Positions 6,758 to 14,205 of a stretch of 64,000 nt of DNA are shown piece by piece. This stretch comes from Streptomyces sp. NBC_00582. Its GTDB lineage: Bacteria; Actinomycetota; Actinomycetes; Streptomycetales; Streptomycetaceae. Made by a program: the position numbers and the translations under genes. Under the pieces are notes generated by a model, which ran no database searches, had not been told where the DNA came from, and was given only the letters and a program-made list of their open reading frames with translations. The DNA is taken from assembly GCF_036345155.1 (NCBI RefSeq), contig NZ_CP107772.1:7378001-7442000 (forward strand). Direction: 5' to 3'. Position 1 is the stretch's first letter. Every line of letters starts with the position of its first letter.

Positions 6758-8269
6758 ATGCGCACCGCCCGCTTCACCCTCGACCCCGCCTTCACCATAG
6801 GCGAAGTCAACCCCCGCCTCTTCGGCTCCTTCGTCGAACACCTGGGCCGCTGCGTCTACACCGGCATCTTCGAACCGGACCACCCCACCGCGGACCAGGA
6901 CGGCATCCGCCAGGACGTCCTGGGCCTCGTCCGTGAACTCGGCGTCACGGCGATCCGCTACCCCGGCGGCAACTTCGTCTCCGGCTACAAGTGGGAGGAC
7001 TCGGTCGGCCCGAAGGAGGACCGCCCCCGCCGTCTCGACCTCGCCTGGCGCTCCACGGAGACCAACCGCTTCGGCCTCTCCGAGTACATCGCCTTCCTCC
7101 GCAAGATCGGCCCGCAGGCCGAACCGATGATGGCCGTCAACCTCGGCACCCGCGGCGTGACCGAGGCCCTCGAACTCCAGGAGTACGCCAACCACCCCGC
7201 CGGCACCGCCCTCTCCGACCTCCGGGTGACCCACGGCGACAAGGACCCCTTCGGCATCCGGCTGTGGTGCCTGGGCAACGAGATGGACGGGCCCTGGCAG
7301 ACCGGCCACAAGACGGCGGAGGAGTACGGCCGCCTCGCCGCCGAGACGGCCCGGGCGATGCGCCAGATGGACCCGGATGTCGAGCTCGTCGTCTGCGGCT
7401 CCTCCAGCCAGTCCATGCCCACGTTCGCCGAGTGGGAGGCGACGGTCCTCGCCGAGACGTACGACCTCGTCGACCACGTCTCCCTGCACGCCTACTACCA
7501 GCCCGAGGACGGCGACGTCGACTCGTTCCTGGCCTCCGCCGTCGACATGGAGTCCTTCATCGAGAACGTGGTCGCCACCGCCGACCACGTGGGCGCGAGG
7601 CTCAAGTCCACGAAGAAGATCAACCTCTCCTTCGACGAGTGGAACGTCTGGTACATCTCGAAGTGGCACGAGATCGAGAACTCCGGCACGCGGGACTGGG
7701 CGGAGGCCCCCCGCCTCCTGGAGGACAACTACAGCGTCCTGGACGCGGTCGTCTTCGGCTCGCTCCTCATCGCCCTGCTCCGGCACGCGGACCGCGTCAC
7801 CGTCGCCTGTCTCGCCCAGCTCGTCAACGTCATCGCCCCGATCATGACCGAGCCCGGCGGGCCGGCCTGGCGGCAGACGACGTTCTTCCCGTTCGCCCAG
7901 GCCGCCCGCCACGGCCTCGGCCAGGTCCTCGACGTACGGGTGGTCTCGCCGACCTACGAGACGAAGAAGTACGGCGAGACCGACCTGCTGCACGCGACGG
8001 CGGTCCGGGCCGAGGACGGCACGGTCACCGTCTTCGCCGTCAACCGGGGCCGCACCGAGGCGCTGCCCCTCGAGGTGGCGCTGAACGGCCTCGACGTCAC
8101 CTCGGTCGTCGAGCACAGCGCGCTCGCGGACGCCGACCCGGACGCCCGCAACACGCTCGACGAACCGGAGCGGGTGGCTCCGCACGTCGTGGAGGGCACG
8201 AAGATCGAGGACGGCACCCTCACCGCCGTACTCGAGCCGCTCTCCTGGAACGTCATCCGGCTGGCCTGA
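6758..8269 (+). CDS. abfA: GH51 alpha-L-arabinofuranosidase
   Basis: Intracellular retaining glycosidase of 503 residues that releases terminal L-arabinofuranose from arabino-oligosaccharides. The family length is right and no signal peptide is present. The acid/base Glu175 sits in WCLGNEMDGPW and the nucleophile Glu294 in LSFDEWNVWY, both intact; the N-terminal VNPRLFGSFVEHLGR and RYPGGNFVSGY barrel motifs are typical. A C-terminal beta-sandwich (about 375-503) follows. The ATG at 6758 has a GAAAGGAAAAG ribosome site. Immediately upstream are remnants of the binding protein and GH43 arabinanase that would normally feed it, so the enzyme may now rely on another importer. Confidence 0.93.
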   Translation: MRTARFTLDPAFTIGEVNPRLFGSFVEHLGRCVYTGIFEPDHPTADQDGIRQDVLGLVRELGVTAIRYPGGNFVSGYKWEDSVGPKEDRPRRLDLAWRSTETNRFGLSEYIAFLRKIGPQAEPMMAVNLGTRGVTEALELQEYANHPAGTALSDLRVTHGDKDPFGIRLWCLGNEMDGPWQTGHKTAEEYGRLAAETARAMRQMDPDVELVVCGSSSQSMPTFAEWEATVLAETYDLVDHVSLHAYYQPEDGDVDSFLASAVDMESFIENVVATADHVGARLKSTKKINLSFDEWNVWYISKWHEIENSGTRDWAEAPRLLEDNYSVLDAVVFGSLLIALLRHADRVTVACLAQLVNVIAPIMTEPGGPAWRQTTFFPFAQAARHGLGQVLDVRVVSPTYETKKYGETDLLHATAVRAEDGTVTVFAVNRGRTEALPLEVALNGLDVTSVVEHSALADADPDARNTLDEPERVAPHVVEGTKIEDGTLTAVLEPLSWNVIRLA

Positions 8270-8306
8270 GCCGCCCGCTCGCGGAAAGGCGCGTCACAAT
8301 GTGCGC

Positions 8307-8765
8307 ATGAGGATCTCGGCACGGGCGGACTACGCGGTACGGGCGGTACTGGAGCTCGCCGTACGGCAGGGCGGTGACCCGGTGAAGGCGGAGACGGTCG
8401 CCGCCGCGCAGGACATTCCGCACAAGTTCCTGGAAGGGATCCTCGGCGACCTCCGCCGGGCCGGTGTGGTCGACAGCCGGCGCGGCGGAGGGGGCGGCTA
8501 CCGTCTGGCCCGCGACGCCGCGTCGATCACCGTGGCGGACGTGATCAGGGCGGTCGACGGCCCGATCGTCTCCGTCCGGGGGGAACGCCCCACCGGTCTC
8601 ACCTACACGGGCTCGGCCGAGCCCCTGCTCCCGCTGTGGATCGCGCTGCGGGCGAACGTGCGCCGGATCCTGGAGGGGGTCACGGTCGCGGACATCGCGG
8701 CGGACGCGCTCCCGGATCCCGTGAAGGAACTGGCGGCGGAACCGGCCGCCTGGGAGAACCCGTAG
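8307..8765 (+). CDS. Rrf2 family transcriptional regulator, no cysteines
   Basis: Winged-helix regulator of 152 residues. The canonical opening MRISARADYAVRAVLELA fixes the start at the ATG at 8307; an in-frame GTG at 8301 is less likely. The helix-turn-helix covers about residues 10-70 (IPHKFLEGILGDLRRAGVV, then the wing RRGGGGGYRLAR). Many Rrf2 proteins (IscR, NsrR, RsrR) hold an Fe-S cluster through cysteines in the second half; this protein has none, so it should not be cluster-dependent. CymR-like regulators of sulfur or amino-acid metabolism are cysteine-poor relatives. It follows abfA by 37 bases but need not share its function. Confidence 0.85.
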   Translation: MRISARADYAVRAVLELAVRQGGDPVKAETVAAAQDIPHKFLEGILGDLRRAGVVDSRRGGGGGYRLARDAASITVADVIRAVDGPIVSVRGERPTGLTYTGSAEPLLPLWIALRANVRRILEGVTVADIAADALPDPVKELAAEPAAWENP

Positions 8766-8784
8766 GTTCGCCGGTCGGGCTGCT

Positions 8785-8828
8785 CCCGCCGCGGCCCCGA
8801 CCAGTGCGTGGCCGGGGGCCGCGGCGGG
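8785..8828. terminator. Bidirectional terminator between Rrf2 and dioxygenase genes
   Basis: A 14-bp perfect stem (CCCGCCGCGGCCCC / GGGGCCGCGGCGGG) with a 16-base loop lies between two convergent stop codons (8765 and 8853). Confidence 0.7.
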
Positions 8829-8852
8829 GGTGGGTGGGCACCGCCCCGGGGG

Positions 8853-9713
8853 TCAGGCGGAGTTGACGCCCACGGTGAGGGTGGCCTTGTAGCCGTCGGA
8901 GACGCTGGACCCGAGAGCGGTCAGGGTCAGCAGGCCCGAGGAGGCGCCTCCGTCGTCGTAGATGCTGTCGTCGGCGAGAGCGGTCTCCTTGGTGGTGTTC
9001 GCGGAGTACGGCGAGGTCGCCTGGATCTCCTCGTTGATGTCCGGGTCGAAGAACAGCTGCCCGGTGTGGATGACGTCGCCGCCGGTGTACGAGTCGTCGG
9101 TGAGCGTCACGTCCGTGTGCACTCGCATATGGACGTGCACCGCGCGGGAGACGTAGTGGCCGGGCCAGATCGAGGTGATGCTGCACTGGCCGTTCTCGTC
9201 GGTCATCTGACCCCCGCGCAGGAAGGTGCCGTTGTCCTCCTCCTTGTGGCCGTTGCCGCCGACGAAACCGGAGTACTCGCCGAGGGCGTCGCAGTGCCAG
9301 ATCTCCACGAGGGCGTCCGCGAGCGGCGCGCAGTCGTTGGCCTGGTCGACGACGGTGAAGGTGTACTGGACCTCGAAGCCCTCCTTGTCCTCCCGGATGT
9401 CCTCGCGCACGAGGGCGCCCTCCAGGGAGTAGGGACCTTCGGTGACCTCGGCGTTCAGGGTGCAGACGCCGGAGGCGGCGGAGGAGGAGGTGGAGGCCTT
9501 GGCCGCGGCGGCCGAGGAGCCCGACTCGCTGGTGGTGGTGTCGGCCGAGGCCATGCCGGCGATCGCGAGTCCGCCGGCGGCGGCGACCGCGCTGCCGCCG
9601 ATCAGAACGCGGCGGCGCTTCATGCTCTTGTCGAGCCGGTGCCTCCCGGGCTGCTGGGTGTCGTGGTTGTCGTTGCTGTCGAGGATCTCGTGGTGCTCGT
9701 TGTTTCCCGTCAT
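8853..9713 (-). CDS. Exported intradiol-dioxygenase-like protein (paralogue 1)
   Basis: Protein of 286 residues with the intradiol ring-cleavage dioxygenase fold. A Tat signal lies at about 31-57 (KSMKRRRVLIGGSAVAAAGG) after an unusually long, His/Asn-rich N-region. The four non-haem Fe(III) ligands are recognisable: Tyr95 (TEGPYSLEG), Tyr187 (WPGHY), His193 and His195 (VHVH). WHCDALGEYSGF and GTFLRGGQMTDENG are family hallmarks. Extracellular members probably act on aromatic material such as lignin-derived catechols; substrate is unknown. The start at 9713 gives the full signal region. It resembles the gene at 14874-15641 closely, through the shared C-terminal SIYDDGGASSGLLTLTALGS. Confidence 0.85.
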   Translation of the reverse strand: MTGNNEHHEILDSNDNHDTQQPGRHRLDKSMKRRRVLIGGSAVAAAGGLAIAGMASADTTTSESGSSAAAAKASTSSSAASGVCTLNAEVTEGPYSLEGALVREDIREDKEGFEVQYTFTVVDQANDCAPLADALVEIWHCDALGEYSGFVGGNGHKEEDNGTFLRGGQMTDENGQCSITSIWPGHYVSRAVHVHMRVHTDVTLTDDSYTGGDVIHTGQLFFDPDINEEIQATSPYSANTTKETALADDSIYDDGGASSGLLTLTALGSSVSDGYKATLTVGVNSA

Positions 9714-9825
9714 GCGGAAGAAATTAGGAGCGCACCTGAGGAAATCCTTAATGTGCGGCTGTGAAGGACCTGGGGATGCAACGGTCAACACCCCGTGATC
9801 TACGGCGAGTTGGGACAAGTCCCGG

Positions 9826-10503
9826 TCAGTGGCGGGAGGTCGTCCGCTTCGGCGGCGCTATGCGGACCCGCTGCTCGGCGGGCGCGCTCTCGATGTCGTC
9901 GAGTTGGGCGACGATCGTGGCGCGCAGGTCGTCGTAGTCCTCGAAGCGGTGGTCGTTGAAGAGCGTGTAGCCCGTCCACATCAGGTTGGCGCACACCCGG
10001 GCCGGCACCCGTCCGGTCTGCGCGCCCAGGCCGACCAGGGCCACCGACCCGATGGCGCCGGGCGTCTCGTCGTTCTTCCGGTGGATCGCCTGGAACGCGG
10101 CGGCGCAGGCCAGGGCCACGTTCAGCGTCGCGCTCACGTTCTGCGAGGACTGCTCCATCGTCGGCGTCGAGATCAGGAACTTCGGGTTCGTCGCCCCCGA
10201 GGGCACGCACACCGCGCTGCCCACCGGCAGCCGTCCGCCGAACCCGTCGCGGATCGCCCGCTGGACACGGAGCTGGATGCCCGCGCCGAGGTGGCGCTTG
10301 ACGACGGCGTCCACCCCGCCGTTCATCAGCCCGCGCGCGTTGGTCGGGCTGACCCAGGCGTCGGCGGTCACCTCGAGGATCGAGCCCTTGCGGATCACGA
10401 TCTCCGGTGTGTCGGCGAAGGCCGCCCGCCAGGCGTCGACCACCTTGGCGTTGACGTCGGTCAGGACCACCTCGAGCGGCGGCTGCACACGGTTCTCGGT
10501 CAT
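9826..10503 (-). CDS. Macrodomain protein, probable ADP-ribosyl hydrolase
   Basis: Protein of 225 residues with a macrodomain at about 30-200. Key motifs are the ADP-ribose loop ADAWVSPTNARGLMNGGVDA (Asn55, Gly62-Gly63) and the phosphate/ribose loop VALVGLGAQTGRVPA (156-168). Macrodomains bind or remove ADP-ribose. The ATG at 10503 is preceded by a DNA-damage-type promoter at 10547-10569. The open frame continues upstream but would enter the divergent gene, so this start is preferred. It faces the UDG-ART gene across 130 bases. From memory, the S. coelicolor macrodomain SCO6735 is reported to reverse protein ADP-ribosylation and to be UV-induced; this may be its homologue. The natural reading is eraser for the ART writer next door. 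Confidence 0.85.
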   Translation of the reverse strand: MTENRVQPPLEVVLTDVNAKVVDAWRAAFADTPEIVIRKGSILEVTADAWVSPTNARGLMNGGVDAVVKRHLGAGIQLRVQRAIRDGFGGRLPVGSAVCVPSGATNPKFLISTPTMEQSSQNVSATLNVALACAAAFQAIHRKNDETPGAIGSVALVGLGAQTGRVPARVCANLMWTGYTLFNDHRFEDYDDLRATIVAQLDDIESAPAEQRVRIAPPKRTTSRH

Positions 10504-10546
10504 CTTCCACACTCCCGTCGGGGACCCGGTCCTTCCAGTGATCACG

Positions 10547-10569
10547 ACGCTACAAGGACCCACTGACAA
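10547..10569 (-). promoter_or_regulatory. RecA-NDp-like (PafBC-type) DNA-damage promoter of the macrodomain gene
   Basis: Read on the minus strand the sequence is TTGTCAGTG, eight bases, then TAGCGT: an exact match to the actinobacterial LexA-independent damage promoter consensus tTGTCRGtg-N8-TAnnnT. The -10 element lies about 45 bases before the macrodomain ATG. Confidence 0.75.
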
Positions 10570-10610
10570 CGCCCCGTGGCAATGCACCGGGGCCGAAAGG
10601 GCGTTGTCAG
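10563..10610. repeat. Perfect 12-bp inverted repeat joining two divergent promoters
   Basis: CTGACAACGCCC (10563-10574) and GGGCGTTGTCAG (10599-10610), separated by 24 bases. Each arm ends in the TTGTCAG element of one of the two outward promoters, so the pair is arranged as a symmetric bidirectional control region. Confidence 0.85.
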
Positions 10611-10626
10611 ACCCCGCTGTTAGCGT
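10604..10626 (+). promoter_or_regulatory. RecA-NDp-like (PafBC-type) promoter of the UDG-ART gene; likely leaderless
   Basis: TTGTCAGAC, eight bases, then TAGCGT. It differs from the consensus tTGTCRGtg-N8-TAnnnT only in the last two bases of the first block. TAGCGT ends seven bases before the ATG at 10634, and no ribosome-binding site is visible, so the transcript is probably leaderless. Confidence 0.7.
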
Positions 10627-10633
10627 CCCCGCC

Positions 10634-12253
10634 ATGATCGACGCCAACGCCTCCGCGCAGCCCGACCCGAACGACCCGCTGGCCCTCGCCGAACTGTTCC
10701 AGGGCGGCGGTGAACCGTGGCTTCCGCTGCTCAAGCCCGTCATCGAGGCCCAGCCGGGCGCCGCCTCGTTCATCGGCCCGGGCCGCGGCCCGGACGTGGT
10801 CCCGGTCCGTGAACTCACCTTCCAGGCGCTCAAGCCGAACCCGCCGCACAAGTGGAAGGTCGTCGTCTTCGGGCAGAACCCGTATCCGCGCCCGGAGAGC
10901 GCCACCGGCATCGCGATGTTCGACAACACCTTCCACGACTGGAAGGACAGCCAGTTCGGCCGCGTCGTCAGCATCCGCTGTCTCATCAAGGCGGCGGCGA
11001 TGTGGAAGTACGGCATCCCGAAGAAGACGCCGATAGCCGACGTCCGCGCGCTGCTGAGGAAGCAGGACACCGTCCAGCCGCCGGAGTGGTTCCAGGCGAT
11101 GCTCACCCAGGGCGTCCTCCTGCTGAACGCGGCCCTCACCGCGAGCAGCGACGGTCCGCGAGGGTCCGATCCGCACACCGCGTTCTGGCGTCCGGTCGCC
11201 GAGCGGATCGTCGAGGAGATCCTCAAGGCCAAGCAGGACGCCGAGGACGAGGAGGACCGCGGTGTCGTCTTCGCCTGGTGGGGAGCGCACGCCCGCAGTC
11301 TGAAGTCGGTCGTCCAGCGGCTTCAGAAGAAGTACCCGGACGTCGAGGTCCGGCACCTCGACCACTGCAATCCCGCCGCCCAGGGCGACATCTTCTGCGA
11401 CGGCGACCACTTCACCCTGGTCAACGACGCCCTCGCCGCGGTGGGCGCGGAGCCGGTCGACTGGCTGCCGAGCAGCGGGTGGGATCAGCGGGCGGGGGAG
11501 GCCGGCGGGGCCGACGACGGTGTGGCCGCCCGCATGGGCGCGTTCATCACCTCCACCATGGAGCTGCATCAGCTCTATCTGGAGCGGCTCTCCAGCGTCA
11601 AGGACGAGGGCCTCGTCCTCCCCGAGATCACCGGGGTGTTCGACACCCCGCTGCTGGCCTTCCCGGACGCCGTCGGCCCCGTCGCCGGCCTGCTGCGCGG
11701 CCTCGACCGGCACGTCCAGCGCTCGCACGACTTCGGCAAGCGGCTCGCGGACCAGCAGGCGGGGAGCCTGTCCGCCGACGCGGTCGCCGCGCTCTACCTC
11801 TACACCTGCGAGTCGGCGTTCTACCGGGAGATCAACGCCGTTCTGCGCCACCCCGACCGGTCGAAACTGGCCCCTTACCTGCCGTATCTGCGGCTGCTGT
11901 TCTCGGCGGTGTCGGGGCTGCCGGTCCGTACCGAGCCGCTGTGGCGCGGTGTGCCGCTGGACCTGCGCGCGCAGTACCCGGTCGGACGGACCGTCACCTG
12001 GTGGGGCGTGTCGTCCTGCACCTCCGAACTCGGCGTCGCCCGCGCCTTCCTGGGCGGCCGCGGCAAGCGGACGCTCTTCGAGGTGCGGCCCGCGCGGGCC
12101 GTCGGCATCCGTCGGTTCTCCGCGTTCACCGGCGAGGAGGAGTTCATCCTGCTGCCCGGCACCCAGCTGAAGGTGACCGAGGTGACGACCGAGCGCGGCG
12201 GCCTGTGCACCGTACGGCTGACCGAGTCGGAGGAGCGGCCCCTCGTCTCCTGA
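10634..12253 (+). CDS. UDG-like domain fused to R-S-E ADP-ribosyltransferase
   Basis: Two-domain cytosolic protein of 539 residues. Residues about 60-275 match family-1 uracil-DNA glycosylase: motif A FGQNPYPRPESATGIAMF (79-96), the uracil-binding Asn in GVLLLNAALT (160-169), WWGAHA (215-220) and a motif-B-like HLDHCNPAAQG (241-251). The motif A catalytic Asp of the family (GQDPYH) is Asn82 and the His is Pro85, so normal uracil excision is doubtful. After a Gly-rich linker, residues about 300-520 form an ADP-ribosyltransferase with R-S-E residues: Arg438 (LWRGV), the S-T-S-like SSCTS (460-464) and ExE at Glu501/Glu503 (TGEEEFILLP). ExE enzymes usually modify arginine. It may mark a target near damaged or modified DNA; the divergent macrodomain would reverse it. 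I know of no described system with this arrangement. Confidence 0.82.
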   Translation: MIDANASAQPDPNDPLALAELFQGGGEPWLPLLKPVIEAQPGAASFIGPGRGPDVVPVRELTFQALKPNPPHKWKVVVFGQNPYPRPESATGIAMFDNTFHDWKDSQFGRVVSIRCLIKAAAMWKYGIPKKTPIADVRALLRKQDTVQPPEWFQAMLTQGVLLLNAALTASSDGPRGSDPHTAFWRPVAERIVEEILKAKQDAEDEEDRGVVFAWWGAHARSLKSVVQRLQKKYPDVEVRHLDHCNPAAQGDIFCDGDHFTLVNDALAAVGAEPVDWLPSSGWDQRAGEAGGADDGVAARMGAFITSTMELHQLYLERLSSVKDEGLVLPEITGVFDTPLLAFPDAVGPVAGLLRGLDRHVQRSHDFGKRLADQQAGSLSADAVAALYLYTCESAFYREINAVLRHPDRSKLAPYLPYLRLLFSAVSGLPVRTEPLWRGVPLDLRAQYPVGRTVTWWGVSSCTSELGVARAFLGGRGKRTLFEVRPARAVGIRRFSAFTGEEEFILLPGTQLKVTEVTTERGGLCTVRLTESEERPLVS

Positions 12254-12408
12254 GCGGGCCGTGTGAACGGGCCGGGGTGAATGGCCGGAGTTCCCCCTGG
12301 CCGCCCCCCAGAGGCCTCCCTACGATTCGATCGCCGCGGTGCTCCACAGAAACCTCACAGGTTCTCCACACTTCAACGAAGTGCTTCCTCGAAGAGGAGA
12401 GACCCCCC

Positions 12409-13056
12409 ATGGCAAGTGGACTGCTCCTGGGCGGCGCCGTCGCCGCCCTCGTCACCGCGGCGATGCCCGCGCCCCACCCGGGCGGGATCGCCGACCCGCC
12501 CCCCGACAAGATCGTCATCGATGTCGCCACGGTCAACGGCTCGGGCTGCCGCCCCGGTTCGGCGGCCGTCGCCGTGTCCGAGGACAACACCGCCTTCACG
12601 GTGACCTACAGCGAGTACCTCGCCCAGGTCGGCGGCAACTCCGACCCGACCGCGTTCCGCAAGAACTGCCAGCTCAGCCTGATCGTCCATGTCCCGCAGG
12701 GCTTCACGTACGCCATCGCCCAGGCGGACTACCGCGGCTTCGCCTCGCTCCAGTCCGGTGCCAACGCCGTGCAGCGGTCGTCGTACTACTTCCAGGGCTC
12801 GTCGCAGACGGTGTTCAAGAACCACACCTTCAACGGCGCGCTCAACGACAACTGGCAGGCGACCGACATCACGGACTGGGCGAACCTCGTCTACGCCCCG
12901 TGCGGCGTGCAGCGCAACTTCAACATCAACACCGAGCTGCGCGTGAACGCGGGCAGTTCCTCGCCGTCCAAGGTCAGCTTCATGACGATGGACTCGACCG
13001 ACGGCGACATCAACACCGTCTACCACATGGCGTGGAAGGAGTGCCCCGCCAAGTGA
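12409..13056 (+). CDS. DUF4360-like secreted protein
   Basis: Secreted protein of 215 residues. The N-terminal hydrophobic stretch (LLLGGAVAALVTAAMPAPHP, about 5-24) is a signal peptide with little basic charge. The mature part carries a cysteine pair (Cys47 and Cys84), the segment VATVNGSGCRPGSAAVAVSE, and YYFQGSSQTVFKNHTFNGA, which I recognise as DUF4360 features seen in actinobacterial and fungal exported proteins. Function is unknown. The ATG at 12409 follows GAAGAGGAGAG. It lies 155 bases after the UDG-ART gene, without an obvious shared operon. Confidence 0.75.
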   Translation: MASGLLLGGAVAALVTAAMPAPHPGGIADPPPDKIVIDVATVNGSGCRPGSAAVAVSEDNTAFTVTYSEYLAQVGGNSDPTAFRKNCQLSLIVHVPQGFTYAIAQADYRGFASLQSGANAVQRSSYYFQGSSQTVFKNHTFNGALNDNWQATDITDWANLVYAPCGVQRNFNINTELRVNAGSSSPSKVSFMTMDSTDGDINTVYHMAWKECPAK

Positions 13057-13075
13057 GCCGGCCCTGACCCTCGGG

Positions 13076-13258
13076 TCACCTCCCCGCGTGGGCCACGAAC
13101 TCGGCCCACGCGGTGGGGGAGAGGGTGAGGTGGGGACCGGACTTGTCCTTGGAGTCGCGGACGTGGATCCGGTGGGGGAGGGGGGCGACCTCGACGCAGT
13201 CTCCGTCGCCGCTGCTGCTGTAGCTGCTCTTGAACCAGGCCAGTTCGGACGCGTTCAT
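13076..13258 (-). CDS. DUF397 domain small protein
   Basis: A 60-residue DUF397 protein: WFKSSYSSSGDGDCVEVAPL, then IHVRDSKDKSGPHLTLSPTAW and FVAHAGR at the end, the complete domain. Its ATG overlaps the stop of the XRE/DUF5753 regulator by four bases (ATGA). DUF397 proteins are near-universal partners of such regulators in Streptomyces (BldB/AbaA-like or WhiJ-like pairs), where they modulate the DNA-binding partner. The specific target is unknown. Confidence 0.92.
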   Translation of the reverse strand: MNASELAWFKSSYSSSGDGDCVEVAPLPHRIHVRDSKDKSGPHLTLSPTAWAEFVAHAGR

Positions 13259-14079
13259 AGGTCTCCTCGGATCTGCCGCAACAGGCTCCTGGATTCATCC
13301 GGTCGGAGAGCCTGTGAAAGCATCCTGGCATAGCGCATGTGGAGGATGCTGACCTCTTTCGGTTCGGAGACCAGCAGGCCACCCCGCTGGCCCTCGCAGT
13401 ATGCGAACCACTTGTGATTCGGCGTCTCCAGTAGCTGGAGCGGGCCGCCGAGCCCGGGGTGCGACTCGCAGACCATCGGCATGATCTGGATGTCGAGGTT
13501 CCGTCGGTCGCTCATCGCCAACAGGTGATCGATGGCCTCGCGAGCGACCTCCGCACCGCCGGTCCGCCGCCGTAGTGCGTGCTCTTCGAGGATGAAACCG
13601 AACTTGGTGTTCGGCCGCTCCCGGAGCAGCAGTTGACGTTTGGCCCGTGCTGCCCAGTTGGCTTCGATCTGCTCGTCGGCCAGGGGTGGCAGTTTCTCGG
13701 TGAACAGATGCCGCGCGTACGCCTCCGTCTGCAACAACCCCGGAACCATCCGCGACTCGTACACGTACAGCGTGATCGCCGTCGTCTCCAACCGAGCCCA
13801 CCGCTGGAACCAGGCCGCCAACCCGGTCTGCCGTTCGACGAACCCCGCCGCCCGCCTCAACGCCCCCGTGTTCCCCAACGCCAGCTCCGCCGCCTCCACG
13901 AACTCCTCGTCCGGCATCCGCCTCCCCAGCTCCACGGAGGCCACGGTGTGTTTGGAGAAGCCCACGACGTCGCCGAGTTCCTCCCTGCTCAGCCCGTGGT
14001 GCTCCCGCAGGCCCTGGACGACCGCCCCGAACGTCCGCAGACTGTCCGAGGACTCCGGCTCACCGCTCTCGACCCCCAT
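13255..14079 (-). CDS. XRE family regulator with DUF5753 domain
   Basis: DNA-binding protein of 274 residues. The helix-turn-helix covers about 15-70 (LREHHGLSREELGDVVGFSKHT continues into VELGRRMPDEEF). The DUF5753 domain follows (about 90-265), with SRMVPGLLQTEAYAR, EEHALRRRTGG and HPGLGGPLQLLE. I chose the ATG at 14079, preceded by GGGAGGTGACC; a GTG at 14094 would add five residues. It is coupled to the DUF397 gene downstream (ATGA) and divergent from an anti-sigma-like kinase. Such WhiJ-type triads (XRE, DUF397, ATPase) usually control development or antibiotic genes. Confidence 0.9.
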   Translation of the reverse strand: MGVESGEPESSDSLRTFGAVVQGLREHHGLSREELGDVVGFSKHTVASVELGRRMPDEEFVEAAELALGNTGALRRAAGFVERQTGLAAWFQRWARLETTAITLYVYESRMVPGLLQTEAYARHLFTEKLPPLADEQIEANWAARAKRQLLLRERPNTKFGFILEEHALRRRTGGAEVAREAIDHLLAMSDRRNLDIQIMPMVCESHPGLGGPLQLLETPNHKWFAYCEGQRGGLLVSEPKEVSILHMRYARMLSQALRPDESRSLLRQIRGDL

Positions 14080-14135
14080 GGTCACCTCCCGCACCCATGG
14101 TCACGGCGAGTGATCGGTACTGTCCAGTGCGTCAC

Positions 14136-14160
14136 CGCGTACGCTTCCGCGGCGTACGCG
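14136..14160. promoter_or_regulatory. 9-bp inverted repeat between the XRE gene and the anti-sigma gene
   Basis: CGCGTACGC (14136-14144) and GCGTACGCG (14152-14160) form a perfect inverted repeat in the 126-base divergent intergenic region. This is a candidate operator for the XRE regulator. Confidence 0.45.
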
Positions 14161-14205
14161 CGTCGCACCTGGCGTGCCGGGGGGTGGACCCGACACATTG
14201 GCCCC

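Noticed and set aside
10504..11232. N-terminal extension of the macrodomain protein to 468 codons
   Set aside because: It would run through the divergent UDG-ART coding region and both promoters; the extension has no recognisable domain.
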